A stretch of 64,000 nt of DNA from the NCBI GenBank assembly GCA_016792865.1, contig JAEUMJ010000168.1, forward strand, positions 1 to 64,000. The letters are read 5' to 3'. Of the stretch, positions 1 to 9,919 are shown piece after piece. The notes under the pieces are model-generated. The model made no database searches, was not told the DNA's origin, and saw only the letters and a program-made list of their open reading frames with translations. A program made the position numbers and the translations under genes. Numbering within the stretch: position 1 is the first letter of the stretch; each line of letters begins with the position of its first letter. The stretch is from Hyphomicrobiales bacterium. Its GTDB lineage: Bacteria > Pseudomonadota > Alphaproteobacteria > Rhizobiales > Aestuariivirgaceae.

Positions 1-240
1 GCGCACGGATCTGCCCCAACGCATTAGGGCCTTCCAATACTCAACACACTGAATAGATAAGACTTTCCGTAAGCGGACCTATTTGCAGCAGGTCCGGTGC
101 GAAAGAGACGTTGGGGCGGCAGAGACTGAATTTGGGATAGGCGTCAGTCTCTGAAGTCCGCATTGTTCCGCCAAACCCTTTTGAAACCAAAAGGAATTTC
201 AGCGCTCATCGGGGCTGTGTGGGAGTTTGCACTGGTAAAA
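1..240. other. Non-coding stretch beside tRNA-Ser with two hairpins
   Basis: No credible coding region is visible. The stretch is less GC-rich than the genes that follow. It holds two inverted repeats in tandem: 74-80 pairs with 90-96 (seven bases each, nine-base loop), and 120-129 pairs with 144-153 (ten bases each, fourteen-base loop). It abuts the 3' end of the tRNA-Ser gene, a common integration site for genomic islands, but no integrase or att repeat is in view. It could be a decayed element edge or a structured untranslated region. The hairpins are seen; their role is unknown. Confidence 0.4.
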
Positions 241-330
241 TGGCGGAAGAGGAGGGATTCGAACCCTCGTTACGCTTTCACGTAAACACGCGTTCCAGGC
301 GTGCGCCTTAAACCACTCGGCCACCCTTCC
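241..330 (-). tRNA. tRNA-Ser (anticodon GGA)
   Basis: Read on the minus strand, the gene starts GGAAGGGTGG and ends in an encoded CCA. The anticodon loop is CTGGAAC, which places GGA in the anticodon and decodes UCC (and UCU by wobble). A long variable arm follows the anticodon stem, and the T arm contains GGTTCGAATCC. The length of 90 nt and the extra arm are typical of serine tRNAs. The 3' end faces the left edge of the window. Confidence 0.97.
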
Positions 331-493
331 GTTCGGCGAGGCTTATAGCCGGGGAATCGAAAGGTTCAAGGGTTGATCACGCATCCTTCAAGGGAAAGTG
401 CTTTTTCGCCCAAGTCCTTGTGCGGCCTCCCCCATGGCCCTTTGGGGGGCCCGTTCCCATATGCTATCCCGTCAAAGGAAGGAGACCCCGCCG

Positions 494-1159
494 ATGTTCT
501 TCAAGCGCAAGGCAGAGATGATCGACAAGGCCGCCGCCCTGCCGGGCCGCCCCCATGCCATTGCCACCGCCGAAAGGCACCATGTGTCCGGCCGCGCCCT
601 GAAAGGGCCCTACCCGGCGGGCCTCCGCAGCATCATTTTCGCCCTGGGCTGCTATTGGGGGGCGGAACGGGCCTTCTGGCGGGTGCCGGGCGTCTGGGTG
701 ACAGCCGTGGGCAATGCCGGGGGCTTCACCCCCAACCCCACCTATGAGGAGGTGTGTTCCGGTGCGACCGGGCATGCCGAGTCGGTGCTGGTGGTCTATG
801 ACCCTGCCGAGGTCAGCCTTGAAACCCTCCTGAAAACCTTCTGGGAGGCCCATGACCCGACCCAGGGCATGCGCCAGGGCAACGACATGGGCACGCAATA
901 CCGCTCGGCCATCTACTGGACCGATCCTGCCGATGAGGCGGTGATCCGGGCGTCAAAGGCCAGGTTCCAGAAGGCCCTCACGGAGAAGGGCCTCGGTGCC
1001 ATCACCACCGAACTCGCACCTGCGGGGCCGTTCTACTTTGCCGAGAGCCACCACCAGCAATACCTGGCCAAAAACCCCGGAGGCTATTGCGGCTTGGGCG
1101 GCACGGGTGTCATGTGCCCCATCGGCACGGGCATTGCCGCCTCGCCCATTCCGGACTGA
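494..1159 (+). CDS. msrA: Peptide-methionine (S)-S-oxide reductase MsrA
   Basis: Reduces the S epimer of methionine sulfoxide in oxidised proteins and free methionine, using thioredoxin. The 222-residue product has the catalytic motif GCYWGAE with the nucleophile Cys53 (the usual form is GCFWG, so Tyr replaces Phe), and the C-terminal recycling cysteines Cys200 and Cys209 in the pattern [13 protein letters not shown] chose the ATG at 494 because a strong AAGGAAGGAGA lies just upstream; a longer reading from 398 has no such site. It is followed 7 bp later by a MarR-type regulator, probably co-transcribed. The family assignment is secure. Confidence 0.95.
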   Translation: MFFKRKAEMIDKAAALPGRPHAIATAERHHVSGRALKGPYPAGLRSIIFALGCYWGAERAFWRVPGVWVTAVGNAGGFTPNPTYEEVCSGATGHAESVLVVYDPAEVSLETLLKTFWEAHDPTQGMRQGNDMGTQYRSAIYWTDPADEAVIRASKARFQKALTEKGLGAITTELAPAGPFYFAESHHQQYLAKNPGGYCGLGGTGVMCPIGTGIAASPIPD

Positions 1160-1166
1160 CCAGACG

Positions 1167-1757
1167 ATGGCGAAAGACGCCCGCGACAACGACGACGACA
1201 GCCCTTCCGCCCTGGAGATTGCCACGCGGCTGGAGCGGCTGGGCCGCCTGTTGCGGCAGGCGGGCCATGCGGGAGGGCTGGTGCCGGCACAATGGGAAGT
1301 GCTGCGCTATCTCGCCCGCGCCAACCGCCTGTCACGCTCGCCCGGCGCGGTGGCGCGTTACCTCGGCACCACCAAGGGCACGGTTTCGCAAAGCCTGCTG
1401 ACCTTGCAAAGGAAGGGCCTCGTCACCCGCCGCACCAGCGCCGCGGACGAGCGCCAGGTCCTGCTCGACCTCACCGAATCCGGGAGGGCCAAGCTCACCT
1501 CCGATCCGTTGCAGGCCCTTGCCGGCGACCTCGACAACCTCGGCGGCAAGACCAGGCGCCGTCTCGCCAGGGGTCTCTCGGAACTGCTGGGGCAGGAAAT
1601 CACCCGGCAGAAGGCCGCCCGCTTCGGCACCTGCGAGGGCTGTGCCCATTTGCGGGAGGGCCGCGACGGCAGTTCCTGTGCCGTGGACAAGGCTCCGGTG
1701 GCGGCGGCGGAACGGCTGCTCCTGTGCGCAAGTTTCGCATTGGAAAAAGGCGCTTAA
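1167..1757 (+). CDS. MarR-family regulator with four-cysteine tail
   Basis: A 196-residue winged helix-turn-helix protein. Residues about 30-115 match the MarR fold: a QWEVLRYL helix, a recognition segment GTTKGTVSQSL, and a wing carrying ADERQVLLDLT. The C-terminal tail adds Cys156, Cys159, Cys171 and Cys187 in the spacing CxxC-x11-C-x15-C. From memory, such tails occur in some alphaproteobacterial MarR proteins and look suited to bind a metal or an Fe-S cluster, but that is inference. It starts 7 bp after msrA, which suggests redox-linked control of methionine sulfoxide repair. Its target is not known. Confidence 0.85.
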   Translation: MAKDARDNDDDSPSALEIATRLERLGRLLRQAGHAGGLVPAQWEVLRYLARANRLSRSPGAVARYLGTTKGTVSQSLLTLQRKGLVTRRTSAADERQVLLDLTESGRAKLTSDPLQALAGDLDNLGGKTRRRLARGLSELLGQEITRQKAARFGTCEGCAHLREGRDGSSCAVDKAPVAAAERLLLCASFALEKGA

Positions 1758-1810
1758 CCCCAATTTTACGGCGGCGGGCCTAGCCTCTGCGGGCTTCGGA
1801 GAGAGCCCAC

Positions 1811-2935
1811 ATGACCGTCACCACGCTTCAGCCCGCGGGCTTTCCGCTCATCCGCCTCGACGACTATGGCCGCGGCATCCTCTCTGCCGTGCGACAGGGC
1901 TTCGGCACGCACCGGGTGATCTATGCCATCGCCATCACGGCCTATGCCTGGGGTCTCGTCGAATGCAGCCTCGTCGGCCTGCCGGTGAACTACGGGCTGG
2001 TCTCGCTGGTTTCAGGCTCGTCCGTGCTTTTCCTCGGCGTGCTGATCGGGGCGTGGCTCGCCGCCGACCTGTTCCGGCTCTGGCGCGCGGGTCATGCCGG
2101 AAGCCCTTCGCTGGCGCTGCTGCACCGGTTGCAGACCGACATTCTCGCGCCCAGCCGCATCGCCAATGCCTTCCATGCCTTTCTCGCCAACGGCATTTTC
2201 TTCATCGGCTTCATTGCCATCAAGAAATCCATTCCGCTTGCCGTGCCCTTTTCCTGGGACCAGACCTTCATGACATGGGACAAGGCGCTGCATGGCGGCG
2301 TGCTGCCGCATGACCTGCTGCTGCCGCTCCTGGGTTCGCCGGAAGCGCTGTTCCTGGTGAACGTCAGCTATAACCTGTGGTTCATCGTGCTGCTCTTCTG
2401 CTTCTTCTGGTTCGGCTATGCCAGAACGGACTCGCGGCTGCGCCAGCGCTACCTCATCGCCTACCTGAGCCTGTGGCTGGTGGGCACCTGCGTCCTGGGC
2501 ACGGTGTTCTCATCGGCGGGGCCGTGCTTCTACGGCTTCGTGGTCGAAGGTGCGAATCCCTATGCAAGCCTTCTCGACACGCTGAAATCCGCCAACGCGA
2601 TCTACCCGATCTGGGCGGTGCCGACGCAGGAGACGCTGTGGCAGAGCCATCTTGCGGGCCACGGCGACGTGGAAGGCGTTTCCGCCATGCCGTCGCTGCA
2701 TGTGGCGACAAGCGTGCTCTTCATCCTGCAGGCGCGAGCCTGGGGCAAGCGCTGGGCCGTCTGGTTCACGGTGCCGTTTGCGCTCGTCATCCTCGCCGGC
2801 TCCGTCGTGCTGGGCTGGCACTATGCCGTTGACGGCTATGCGGGCGCGCTGGTTGCGCTGTTCTGCTGGTGGCTTGCGGGCAGGCTCGCACCTGCCGGCA
2901 CGGCGGGCGAAGGTCTCAGTTCTCGTCCATCTTGA
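1811..2935 (+). CDS. PAP2-superfamily integral membrane phosphatase/transferase
   Basis: A 374-residue multi-spanning membrane protein. Its C-terminal half carries the PAP2 signature: SAMPSLHVA around His297 and GWHYAVDG with His337 and Asp341, the usual phosphate-contacting histidines and aspartate. The architecture (several N-terminal helices, then the PAP2 core) resembles the PAP2_3 / inositolphosphotransferase-like group, acting on lipid phosphates or transferring phospho-head groups in the membrane. The substrate cannot be told. A GAGAGCCC sequence precedes the ATG. Its last 20 bases overlap the end of convergent lepA. Confidence 0.82.
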   Translation: MTVTTLQPAGFPLIRLDDYGRGILSAVRQGFGTHRVIYAIAITAYAWGLVECSLVGLPVNYGLVSLVSGSSVLFLGVLIGAWLAADLFRLWRAGHAGSPSLALLHRLQTDILAPSRIANAFHAFLANGIFFIGFIAIKKSIPLAVPFSWDQTFMTWDKALHGGVLPHDLLLPLLGSPEALFLVNVSYNLWFIVLLFCFFWFGYARTDSRLRQRYLIAYLSLWLVGTCVLGTVFSSAGPCFYGFVVEGANPYASLLDTLKSANAIYPIWAVPTQETLWQSHLAGHGDVEGVSAMPSLHVATSVLFILQARAWGKRWAVWFTVPFALVILAGSVVLGWHYAVDGYAGALVALFCWWLAGRLAPAGTAGEGLSSRPS

Positions 2936-4721
2936 GGGCCGAGATGAAGGCTTCCTGCGGAATATCGACCTTGCCGAATTGCCGCATCTTCTTCTTGCCT
3001 TCCTTCTGCTTGTCCAGAAGCTTGCGCTTGCGCGAAATGTCGCCGCCGTAGCACTTGGCGGTCACGTCCTTGCGCATGGCGGAAATGGTCTCGCGAGCCA
3101 CGATCTTGCCGCCGATCGCGGCCTGCACCGGGATCTGGAACATGTGGCGCGGAATCAGCTCCTTCAGCTTCTCGCACATGACGCGGCCACGCTGCTCGGC
3201 ACGGGACCGGTGCACCACCATCGACAACGCATCGACCGGCTCGGTGTTGACGAGGATGCTGAGCTTCACCAGGTCAGCCTCTTCGTAGTCGGTCATCTTG
3301 TAATCGAAGCTTGCGTACCCGCGCGAAACGGATTTCAGGCGATCATAGAAATCGAACACCACTTCATTGAGCGGCAATTCGTAAACCACCATGGCGCGCG
3401 CACCGGCATAGGTGAGCTGCTTCTGGCGGCCGCGGCGATCGGTGCAGAGCTTGAGCACCGAACCGAGGAACTCGTCGGGAACGAAGATCGTCGCCTCGAT
3501 CCACGGTTCCTCCATCGATTCGATCAGTGACACATCCGGCATGTCGGCGGGGTTGTGCATGTGGATCTGCGTGCCGTCGCGCAGGTTGATCTTGTAGATG
3601 ACCGATGGCGCCGTGGTGATGATCTCGACGTTGAACTCGCGTTCGATCCGTTCACGGATGATTTCGAGATGGAGCAGGCCGAGGAAGCCGCAGCGGAAGC
3701 CGAAGCCCAGGGCGGCGGAAGTTTCCATCTCGTAGGTGAAGCTCGCATCATTGAGGCGCAGCTTGCCCATGGCATCGCGCAGGTCCTCGAATTCCGAGGC
3801 ATCGACGGGGAAGAAGCCCGCGAAGACGACCGATTGCGCTTCCTTGAAGTCGGGCAGCGGTGCGGCCGTCGGGTTCTTCTCTTCGGTGATGGTGTCGCCG
3901 ACGCGGGTGTCGGCCACTTCCTTGATGGCGGCGGTGAAGAAGCCGATCTCGCCGGGGCCAAGCTCGGCCACGGTTTCCTTCTTGGGACGCGACACGCCCA
4001 CGCGCTCGATGGTGTAGAGGCCGCCCGTCCCCATCATCTTGACCTTCATGCCCTTCCTGAGCACGCCGTCCTTGATGCGAACGAGCACGACGACACCGAG
4101 ATAGGGGTCGTACCAGCTATCGACCAGCAGGGCCTTCAGGGGCGCATCGGCATCGCCCTTGGGCGGTGGCAGGCGGGTGACGATCGCCTCCAGCACATCG
4201 GGAACACCGAGGCCCGTCTTGGCCGATATGAGCACCGACTCCGAGGCGTCGATTCCGATCACGTCCTCGATCTGCTGCTTGATGCGGTCCGGTTCGGCGG
4301 CGGGCAGATCGACCTTGTTCAGCACCGGCACGATTTCGAGGTTGGCATTGATCGCCTGATAGACGTTGGCCAGCGTCTGGGCCTCTACCCCCTGCGAGGC
4401 GTCCACCACCAGGAGTGCGCCTTCACAGGCGGCAAGCGAGCGGGACACTTCATAGGCAAAGTCGACGTGACCGGGGGTGTCGATCAGGTTCAGCACATAG
4501 GTTTTTCCGTCCTTGGCCTTGTAGTCGAGGCGGACGGTGTTGGCCTTGATGGTGATGCCGCGTTCACGCTCCAGTTCCATGGAATCGAGGATCTGGTCCT
4601 GCATCTCGCGGTCGGAGACGGCACCCGTGAGCTGGATCAGGCGGTCTGCCAGCGTGGATTTGCCGTGATCGATATGGGCGACAATGGAGAAATTGCGGAT
4701 AAGGGAAGGATCGATGGTCAT
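2916..4721 (-). CDS. lepA: Elongation factor 4 (LepA), ribosomal back-translocase GTPase
   Basis: A membrane- and ribosome-associated translational GTPase that acts on stalled or mistranslocated ribosomes. The 601-residue length fits the family (about 600). Visible motifs are the P-loop AHIDHGKST at 15-23, DTPGH at 81-85, NKVD near 137, and the LepA-specific C-terminal region ending near [16 protein letters not shown]. It is convergent with the PAP2 gene and overlaps it by 20 bp. It lies 117 bp downstream of choV, so it may have its own promoter. Confidence 0.98.
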   Translation of the reverse strand: MTIDPSLIRNFSIVAHIDHGKSTLADRLIQLTGAVSDREMQDQILDSMELERERGITIKANTVRLDYKAKDGKTYVLNLIDTPGHVDFAYEVSRSLAACEGALLVVDASQGVEAQTLANVYQAINANLEIVPVLNKVDLPAAEPDRIKQQIEDVIGIDASESVLISAKTGLGVPDVLEAIVTRLPPPKGDADAPLKALLVDSWYDPYLGVVVLVRIKDGVLRKGMKVKMMGTGGLYTIERVGVSRPKKETVAELGPGEIGFFTAAIKEVADTRVGDTITEEKNPTAAPLPDFKEAQSVVFAGFFPVDASEFEDLRDAMGKLRLNDASFTYEMETSAALGFGFRCGFLGLLHLEIIRERIEREFNVEIITTAPSVIYKINLRDGTQIHMHNPADMPDVSLIESMEEPWIEATIFVPDEFLGSVLKLCTDRRGRQKQLTYAGARAMVVYELPLNEVVFDFYDRLKSVSRGYASFDYKMTDYEEADLVKLSILVNTEPVDALSMVVHRSRAEQRGRVMCEKLKELIPRHMFQIPVQAAIGGKIVARETISAMRKDVTAKCYGGDISRKRKLLDKQKEGKKKMRQFGKVDIPQEAFISALKMDEN

Positions 4722-4838
4722 GTCTCTGGAATCTGCCGGGGTGCGTGGCCCCGGCGAACCGGCAACCAGCCTTTGGCCGCTCTTTGACAGGGTAAGCCCC
4801 CGGAATCAAGCGAACCTGCGTCCGGGCCGGGTGTGGCC

Positions 4839-6029
4839 CTAATCCTGCCGCTTCAGCACCGCCTGCAACACGTCGCTGACGCCGATGGCACCTGCGAAGG
4901 TGTTGTCCTCGTTGAAGAGGGCAACCGGAGCGGTTCCGGAGCGGTGCATGGCAAGCATCACCGTTTTCAGCGAGGTGCCGGGAGTGGCCCAGAACACCGG
5001 GCGTGTCTTCGGGTCGAACGCCTTGTCGGCCTCGGCACACGACACCCAGGTGGCCGGGCCGCCATCGCGCTCGACCACGGTGACGCGCCGGTCCTTGCCC
5101 AGCTTGAAGCGGGTGGTCTTGCGGCGGTCGAGCCAGATCCAGCCACCCCTGTCGGTGGCGAGTTCATGGGTGGCGCGCATCACGTTCCAGGCGGTGAGGA
5201 CGGAGAGCGGATTCACGTTGGCGATGAAATCCCGCACGTAGTCGTTGGCCGGGCGCAGCACGATGTCTTCCGGCCGCCCCGACTGCACGATGCGGCCCCC
5301 TTCCATGATGGTGATGGTGTTGCCCAGCTTGAGCGCCTCTTCCAGGTCGTGGCTGACGAAGACGATCGTCTTCCTGAGTTCCTTCTGCAATTGCAGCAGC
5401 TCGTCCTGCAACTTGGTGCGGATCAGCGGGTCGAGCGCCGAGAAGGGCTCGTCCATGAGCAGGATCGGCGCTTCGGTGGCAAAGGCACGGGCGAGGCCGA
5501 CGCGCTGCTGCATGCCGCCCGACAATTCGTGCACGAACTTTCCCGCCCAGTTGTCGAGGCCGACGAGCTTCAACTGCCTGTCAACGCGGGCCTTGCGCTC
5601 CTCGTCCGGGACGCCGGCCAGTTCCAGGCCGAAGCCCGCATTCTCGGCCACGGTGCGCCAGGGCAGCAGCGCGAACTGCTGGAAAACCATGGCAACGGCA
5701 TGCTGGCGCACATCACGCAACTCTTCTGCGGAACAGGACACCACATCGACCATCCTGCCCTTGTGGCGTACCAGGACCTCGCCGCGCGTGACCTTGTTGA
5801 GGCCGTTGACGGCGCGCAGCAGCGTGGACTTGCCTGACCCGGAAAGCCCCATGAGCACGCTGATCTCGCCTTCGCGCACTGCCAGGCTTGCTCCTGCCGC
5901 TCCGAGAACGGAACCGGTTGCGGCAAGGATGTCGGCGCGGCTCTTGCCGGCGTCGAGCATGGCGAGCGCCGTCTCGGTCTTGTCGCCGAAGATGATGTCG
6001 ACGTTCCTGAACTCGACGGCCGTGTTCAT
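4839..6029 (-). CDS. choV: Choline ABC transporter ATP-binding protein ChoV
   Basis: The ATPase of the ChoXWV choline importer on the inner face of the cytoplasmic membrane. It has 396 residues, with Walker A GLSGSGKST at 61-69, ABC signature LSGGM at 169-173, Walker B LLMDEP at 190-195, and a C-terminal CBS-like extension typical of ProV/OpuAA-type ATPases. The N-terminal insertion LAMLDAGKSRADILAATG is characteristic of ChoV within that group. Its ATG overlaps the choW stop by 4 nt. The alternative assignment is a glycine betaine/proline (ProV) subunit; the partner proteins favour choline. Confidence 0.93.
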   Translation of the reverse strand: MNTAVEFRNVDIIFGDKTETALAMLDAGKSRADILAATGSVLGAAGASLAVREGEISVLMGLSGSGKSTLLRAVNGLNKVTRGEVLVRHKGRMVDVVSCSAEELRDVRQHAVAMVFQQFALLPWRTVAENAGFGLELAGVPDEERKARVDRQLKLVGLDNWAGKFVHELSGGMQQRVGLARAFATEAPILLMDEPFSALDPLIRTKLQDELLQLQKELRKTIVFVSHDLEEALKLGNTITIMEGGRIVQSGRPEDIVLRPANDYVRDFIANVNPLSVLTAWNVMRATHELATDRGGWIWLDRRKTTRFKLGKDRRVTVVERDGGPATWVSCAEADKAFDPKTRPVFWATPGTSLKTVMLAMHRSGTAPVALFNEDNTFAGAIGVSDVLQAVLKRQD

Positions 6030-6889
6030 TTGCGGCCTCCGTGCTTCACTGCAAGGACACGGTCGAGGATGATGGCAAGGACCACGATGGCAAGCCCCGC
6101 CTCGATGCCGAGCGGGATGTTGCGGTTATTGAGGGCGCGGTTCACCGGATTGCCGAGGGAAGGCGCACCGATCAGGGTTGCGATCACCACCATCGAAAGG
6201 GACAGCATGATGCACTGGGTCAGACCCGCCATGATCGTCGGCATGGCGGCGGGCAGTTCCACTTTCCACAACAATTGCCGGCGTGTCGCGCCGAAGCTCT
6301 CGCCGGCCTCGATCATCGGACGGGGAATCGAGGTGATGCCGAGATAGGTCATGCGCACGGGTGCGGGCATGGCGAAGATGATCGTCACGATCAGCGCCGG
6401 AGCGGCACCGAGGCCGAAGAGTATGAGGATGGGAATGAGATAGACGAAGGTCGGCATGGTCTGCATCAGGTCGAGGACCGGCTGCATCGACCGCCAGACG
6501 CGCGGCTTGTGCGCGGCCCAGATGCCCAGCGGCACGCCGATCGCCATGGACAGCGCGGTCGAATAGAGCACCAGCACCAGCGTCTGCACCGTTTCCTTCC
6601 ACAGTCCCTGATTGAGGATGAAAAGGAAGCCGATGAGGACGCCGACCGTCAGCACCTTCGACTTCTGCAGGAACCAGGCGGCGGCGGTCAGCAGCAGGGC
6701 CAGCAGGATGGGCGGGCATTGCAGGAGGATCCACGTGGTGGCCTCCACCAGGCCGTTCAGGCCGTTCTTGAGCGCGTCAAACAGCCATTCGAACCAGGTG
6801 ATGACGAAATCGATGAGGGCCTTGCCCCAAGGGCCTACCGGAATCTTGTTCGCCTTGTCGGCGATCCAGAGTGAAATGGGATCGTTCAT
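6026..6889 (-). CDS. choW: Choline ABC transporter permease ChoW
   Basis: The membrane channel of the choline importer, 287 residues. Several hydrophobic segments are clear (about 59-75, 83-100, 140-165, 220-245 and 262-278). The permease EAA-type loop lies around EAGESFGATRRQLLWKVELP. Homology is to ProW/OpuAB. It sits between choX and choV and overlaps choV by 4 nt. A 96-bp gap containing a stem-loop separates it from choX, which would allow the binding protein to be made in excess. Confidence 0.93.
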   Translation of the reverse strand: MNDPISLWIADKANKIPVGPWGKALIDFVITWFEWLFDALKNGLNGLVEATTWILLQCPPILLALLLTAAAWFLQKSKVLTVGVLIGFLFILNQGLWKETVQTLVLVLYSTALSMAIGVPLGIWAAHKPRVWRSMQPVLDLMQTMPTFVYLIPILILFGLGAAPALIVTIIFAMPAPVRMTYLGITSIPRPMIEAGESFGATRRQLLWKVELPAAMPTIMAGLTQCIMLSLSMVVIATLIGAPSLGNPVNRALNNRNIPLGIEAGLAIVVLAIILDRVLAVKHGGRK

Positions 6890-6947
6890 AGCCCCTCGCG
6901 CCCGTGAAGAGTTCCCCGCTTGCCCCGCGCAAGCCCACCAGACAGGA

Positions 6948-6972
6948 ACGGCGCGGTTCTTGCCCGCGCCGT
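6948..6972 (-). promoter_or_regulatory. Stem-loop between choX and choW
   Basis: Nine perfectly paired GC-rich bases (6948-6956 with 6964-6972) close a seven-base loop, just downstream of the choX stop codon in the direction of transcription. No U-run follows, so it is more likely an mRNA 3'-end stabiliser or partial attenuator that raises choX over choWV than a full terminator. Confidence 0.6.
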
Positions 6973-6985
6973 CGCCTTTTCGGGA

Positions 6986-7921
6986 TTACTTCAAGAGCGC
7001 CTGGGCAGCGGCCTTGGCATCGCCACCGTCAAGGGTGGTGACGCCCTCAAGCCAGGCATTGATGGAGTCGGGATTGGCCTTGATCCATTCCAGCGCCACT
7101 TCCTTGGGATCCTTGCCGTCCTTCAGCACGGGAGCCATCATCTCGCCTTCCATCTTCAGGTCGAAGCGGAGGTTGGAGACGAGCTTTCCGGCATTGGGGC
7201 ATTCAGCGAGGTAACCGGCGCGCACGTTGGTGTAGACCTTGGCCGGGCCGAAGCCATAGTCCGCCACGCCATCGAGATAGGCGATCTTCATTTCGCCCAT
7301 GACGGGATGGGGCGTCCAGCCGAGGAAGAGGATCCACTCGTTGTTCTTGATCGCCTTCTCGGCTTCGGTGAGCATGCCCGCTTCCGAGCTTTCCACCAGT
7401 TCCCAGCCGGCGAGGTTGTTCTTCGCGTCGCCGATGATGGTGGAGATGATGCGATTGCCGTCGTTGCCCGATTCGATGCCGTAGAACTTGCCGCCGAACT
7501 TGTCCTTGTTGGCGGCAAGATCGGCAATCGACTTCACGCCGGCGTCAGCGACGTATTGCGGAACCACGATGCCGTAGCCCGCGCCTTCGAGGTTCGCCGG
7601 CTGCAACTGCTCGACCGACTTGTCATCGAAATAGGGCTGCACGTCGGCGGTCATGGAGGGCATCCAGTTGCCGAGGAAGACATCGATGTCCTTGTTCTTG
7701 AGCGAAGCGTAGGTGACGGGCACCGACAGCGTCTTCACTTCCGACTGGTAGCCCAGCGCGTCGAACAGCGAGGAGGCAATGCCGGTGATGACCTGGATAT
7801 CGGTCCAGCCGACGTCGGCGAAACGCACGGCCTTGCAGCTTTCGGCGTCTGCGGCCTGGGCGGAAGAGGCGGCAAGAGCCATGAAGCCGACAGCGGCAAG
7901 CAGCGATCTTGTGAATGTCAT
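6986..7921 (-). CDS. choX: Choline-binding periplasmic protein ChoX
   Basis: The substrate-binding component of the choline importer, 311 residues, OpuAC fold. The N-terminus (MTFTRSLLAAVGFMALAASSAQA) is a Sec signal peptide with likely cleavage after AQA near residue 23. The ligand-binding family pattern VRFADVGWTDI follows, and the mature protein contains several Trp and Tyr residues suited to a quaternary-amine cage. The start at 7921 was chosen over a longer reading because of the signal peptide and an upstream CAGGGAG. It is first in choXWV; choline uptake would feed glycine betaine or phosphatidylcholine synthesis. Confidence 0.93.
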   Translation of the reverse strand: MTFTRSLLAAVGFMALAASSAQAADAESCKAVRFADVGWTDIQVITGIASSLFDALGYQSEVKTLSVPVTYASLKNKDIDVFLGNWMPSMTADVQPYFDDKSVEQLQPANLEGAGYGIVVPQYVADAGVKSIADLAANKDKFGGKFYGIESGNDGNRIISTIIGDAKNNLAGWELVESSEAGMLTEAEKAIKNNEWILFLGWTPHPVMGEMKIAYLDGVADYGFGPAKVYTNVRAGYLAECPNAGKLVSNLRFDLKMEGEMMAPVLKDGKDPKEVALEWIKANPDSINAWLEGVTTLDGGDAKAAAQALLK

Positions 7922-8106
7922 GATGTGTAACTCCCTGTAACTTTTTCGTTCTTGGGGCACCGGGGGGTCCGCCGCCCTGATCCTGCAATGTAAGCGCGGG
8001 CGGGGGCCGAGCGTCAAGGTGCGAAGCGCCTCCTCAGGCGCGGAGAACGACGCTTAACGCGGGCGCCGCAATGGGCCATAAGAGCACCCAGTCGCGGAGG
8101 AAAGAG

Positions 8107-9096
8107 ATGAAGAAAATCAGGTGGGGGATCATTTCCACAGCCAATATCGGCGTCGCCAAGGTCATTCCGGGGATGCTGAAAAGCGATCAGCTTGAGGTGG
8201 CGGCGATCTCGTCGCGCAAGCTTTCGGTCGCCAGGTCGTGGGCCGACAAGCTCGGCATTCCAAAGGCTTACGGCTCGTACGAGGAGATGCTGGCAGACCC
8301 GGACATCGACGCCGTTTACAACCCGCTGCCCAACCACCTGCATGTGCCGCTGACACTGGCCGCCGCCAGGGCCGGGAAGCATGTGCTGTGCGAAAAGCCC
8401 ATCGCCATCACGGCCAGGGAAGCCACGAAACTCCGCAAGATCCCGAAAAGGATCATTGTGGCGGAAGCCTTCATGGTGCGCCATGCCCTGCAGTGGATCG
8501 AAGCCCGCCGCCGGGTGAAGGCGGGGGAGATCGGCGAGGTGCGCGCCATCCAGGTGATGTTCAGTTATTTCAACCGCGATCCCGCCAATGTCCGCAACAT
8601 GGCCGGCATCGGCGGTGGCGGCCTGCTCGACATCGGCTGCTATCCGATCACCGTGGCACGCTACATCTTCGGCGCCGAACCGGCCCGCGTCGCCGCCACC
8701 ATCGACTATGACCCCAGGTTCAAGACGGACCGCCTGATGGGCGGCCTCGCCGATTTCGGCAAGGGGCGTCACCTCGGTTTCACCGTCTCGACGCAGCTTG
8801 CGCCCTTCCAGCGGGTGCAGATCATGGGCACGAAAGGCCGGATCGAGGTGGAGATTCCCTTCAACGCGCCACCCGACCAGCCCAACCGCATCTTCGTGCA
8901 GGGCATGGAGATGAATGTGGGGGAATGGCTGTCGATGCCGGTGACCGACCAATACATGCTGGAGGCGGAGGCCTTCGGCCGTGTCATCCGCAAGGAGGAA
9001 AGGCATGCCTGGGGCATTGAAGATGCCATCCAGAACATGAAGATCATCGATGCCTTCTTCAAGGCGGGCAAGACGGGCAAGTGGGAGAAGGTCTGA
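8107..9096 (+). CDS. Gfo/Idh/MocA-family NAD(P)-dependent oxidoreductase
   Basis: A 329-residue dehydrogenase with an N-terminal Rossmann domain (KIRWGIISTANIG at about 3-15) and the family motif CEKPIAI near residue 98, whose Lys lies at the active site. The C-terminal GFO_IDH_MocA domain begins near residue 130. The start follows GGAGGAAAGAG, a strong ribosome-binding site. Members oxidise sugars, polyols or their derivatives; the resemblance is to the xylose/trans-dihydrodiol dehydrogenase branch, but the substrate is unknown. It stands alone, divergent from choX and convergent with pssA (1 bp between the stops). Confidence 0.87.
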   Translation: MKKIRWGIISTANIGVAKVIPGMLKSDQLEVAAISSRKLSVARSWADKLGIPKAYGSYEEMLADPDIDAVYNPLPNHLHVPLTLAAARAGKHVLCEKPIAITAREATKLRKIPKRIIVAEAFMVRHALQWIEARRRVKAGEIGEVRAIQVMFSYFNRDPANVRNMAGIGGGGLLDIGCYPITVARYIFGAEPARVAATIDYDPRFKTDRLMGGLADFGKGRHLGFTVSTQLAPFQRVQIMGTKGRIEVEIPFNAPPDQPNRIFVQGMEMNVGEWLSMPVTDQYMLEAEAFGRVIRKEERHAWGIEDAIQNMKIIDAFFKAGKTGKWEKV

Positions 9097-9097
9097 C

Positions 9098-9919
9098 TCA
9101 GGCCTCCGTGTTGCCCTCTCCCGCCGCTTCGCTTGCGGCTTGCAGCTTGCGCTTCTGGCGGTAGTAGCTTGCGGCACCCACAGGCAGCAGTGCCACATAG
9201 ATGAGGGCCGCAATCACCAGCGTCTCCCACGGGAAGGTGATGAGGCAGACGATGACCAGCGCCCCCGCGGCAAGGACGGGCAGGACCATTTCGCGCGGCA
9301 CCTGCGTCACCGACTTGCCGGAGAAGGTGGGCACGCGGCTCACCATCAGCACTGCAATCGCGACGATGTACACCGCAACCGGTTTCGCGATGGTGTGGCC
9401 ATCGGGCACCACGTCGAGGAAGCCCAGATACATGGGCGCCATGGCAAGCCCCGCCCCGGCAGGAGCAGGAATTCCCGTGAAGTAGCCATGGGCAAAGGCC
9501 GGCTTGTTGGGATCTTCGAGTGCCACGTTGAAGCGGGCAAGGCGGAGCGCACAGGCCATGGAGAGCATCAGCGCCACGATCCATCCGGCCGGGCGCATGG
9601 CGTTCAGTGACCAGACATAGATCAGGATGGCCGGAGCGACCCCGAAGTTCACGAAGTCGGCAAGCGAATCGAGTTCGGCGCCGAAACGCGAGGTGCCTTT
9701 CAGGAGCCTGGCGAGGCGGCCGTCGATCGCATCCAGCACACAGGCCAGGATGACCGCCGCCACCGCCACCTGATAGCGGCCTTCGACTGCGAGGCGGATG
9801 GCGGTGACGCCGCTGCACAGCGCCAGCAGGGTAATGAGATTGGGCAAGAGAAAGCGGACCGGCACGGGCCGGAAGGCGCGTGCGGGCTGCGGCTGGCGAT
9901 GCTCCTGCTCCGTCTGCAT
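9098..9919 (-). CDS. pssA: CDP-diacylglycerol-serine O-phosphatidyltransferase
   Basis: Makes phosphatidylserine from CDP-diacylglycerol and serine, the step before phosphatidylethanolamine. The 273-residue integral membrane protein carries the CDP-alcohol phosphotransferase signature D-x2-DG-x2-AR-x9-G-x3-D-x3-D, seen from DAIDGRLAR to ELDSLAD (residues about 62-86), and further hydrophobic helices downstream. It begins at the last base of the psd stop (TGATG), so it is translationally coupled to psd. Confidence 0.95.
   Translation of the reverse strand: MQTEQEHRQPQPARAFRPVPVRFLLPNLITLLALCSGVTAIRLAVEGRYQVAVAAVILACVLDAIDGRLARLLKGTSRFGAELDSLADFVNFGVAPAILIYVWSLNAMRPAGWIVALMLSMACALRLARFNVALEDPNKPAFAHGYFTGIPAPAGAGLAMAPMYLGFLDVVPDGHTIAKPVAVYIVAIAVLMVSRVPTFSGKSVTQVPREMVLPVLAAGALVIVCLITFPWETLVIAALIYVALLPVGAASYYRQKRKLQAASEAAGEGNTEA

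Noticed and set aside
8014..9213. Minus-strand frame covering the Gfo/Idh/MocA gene
   Set aside because: The plus-strand gene has a Rossmann motif and a strong ribosome-binding site; the antisense frame has neither.
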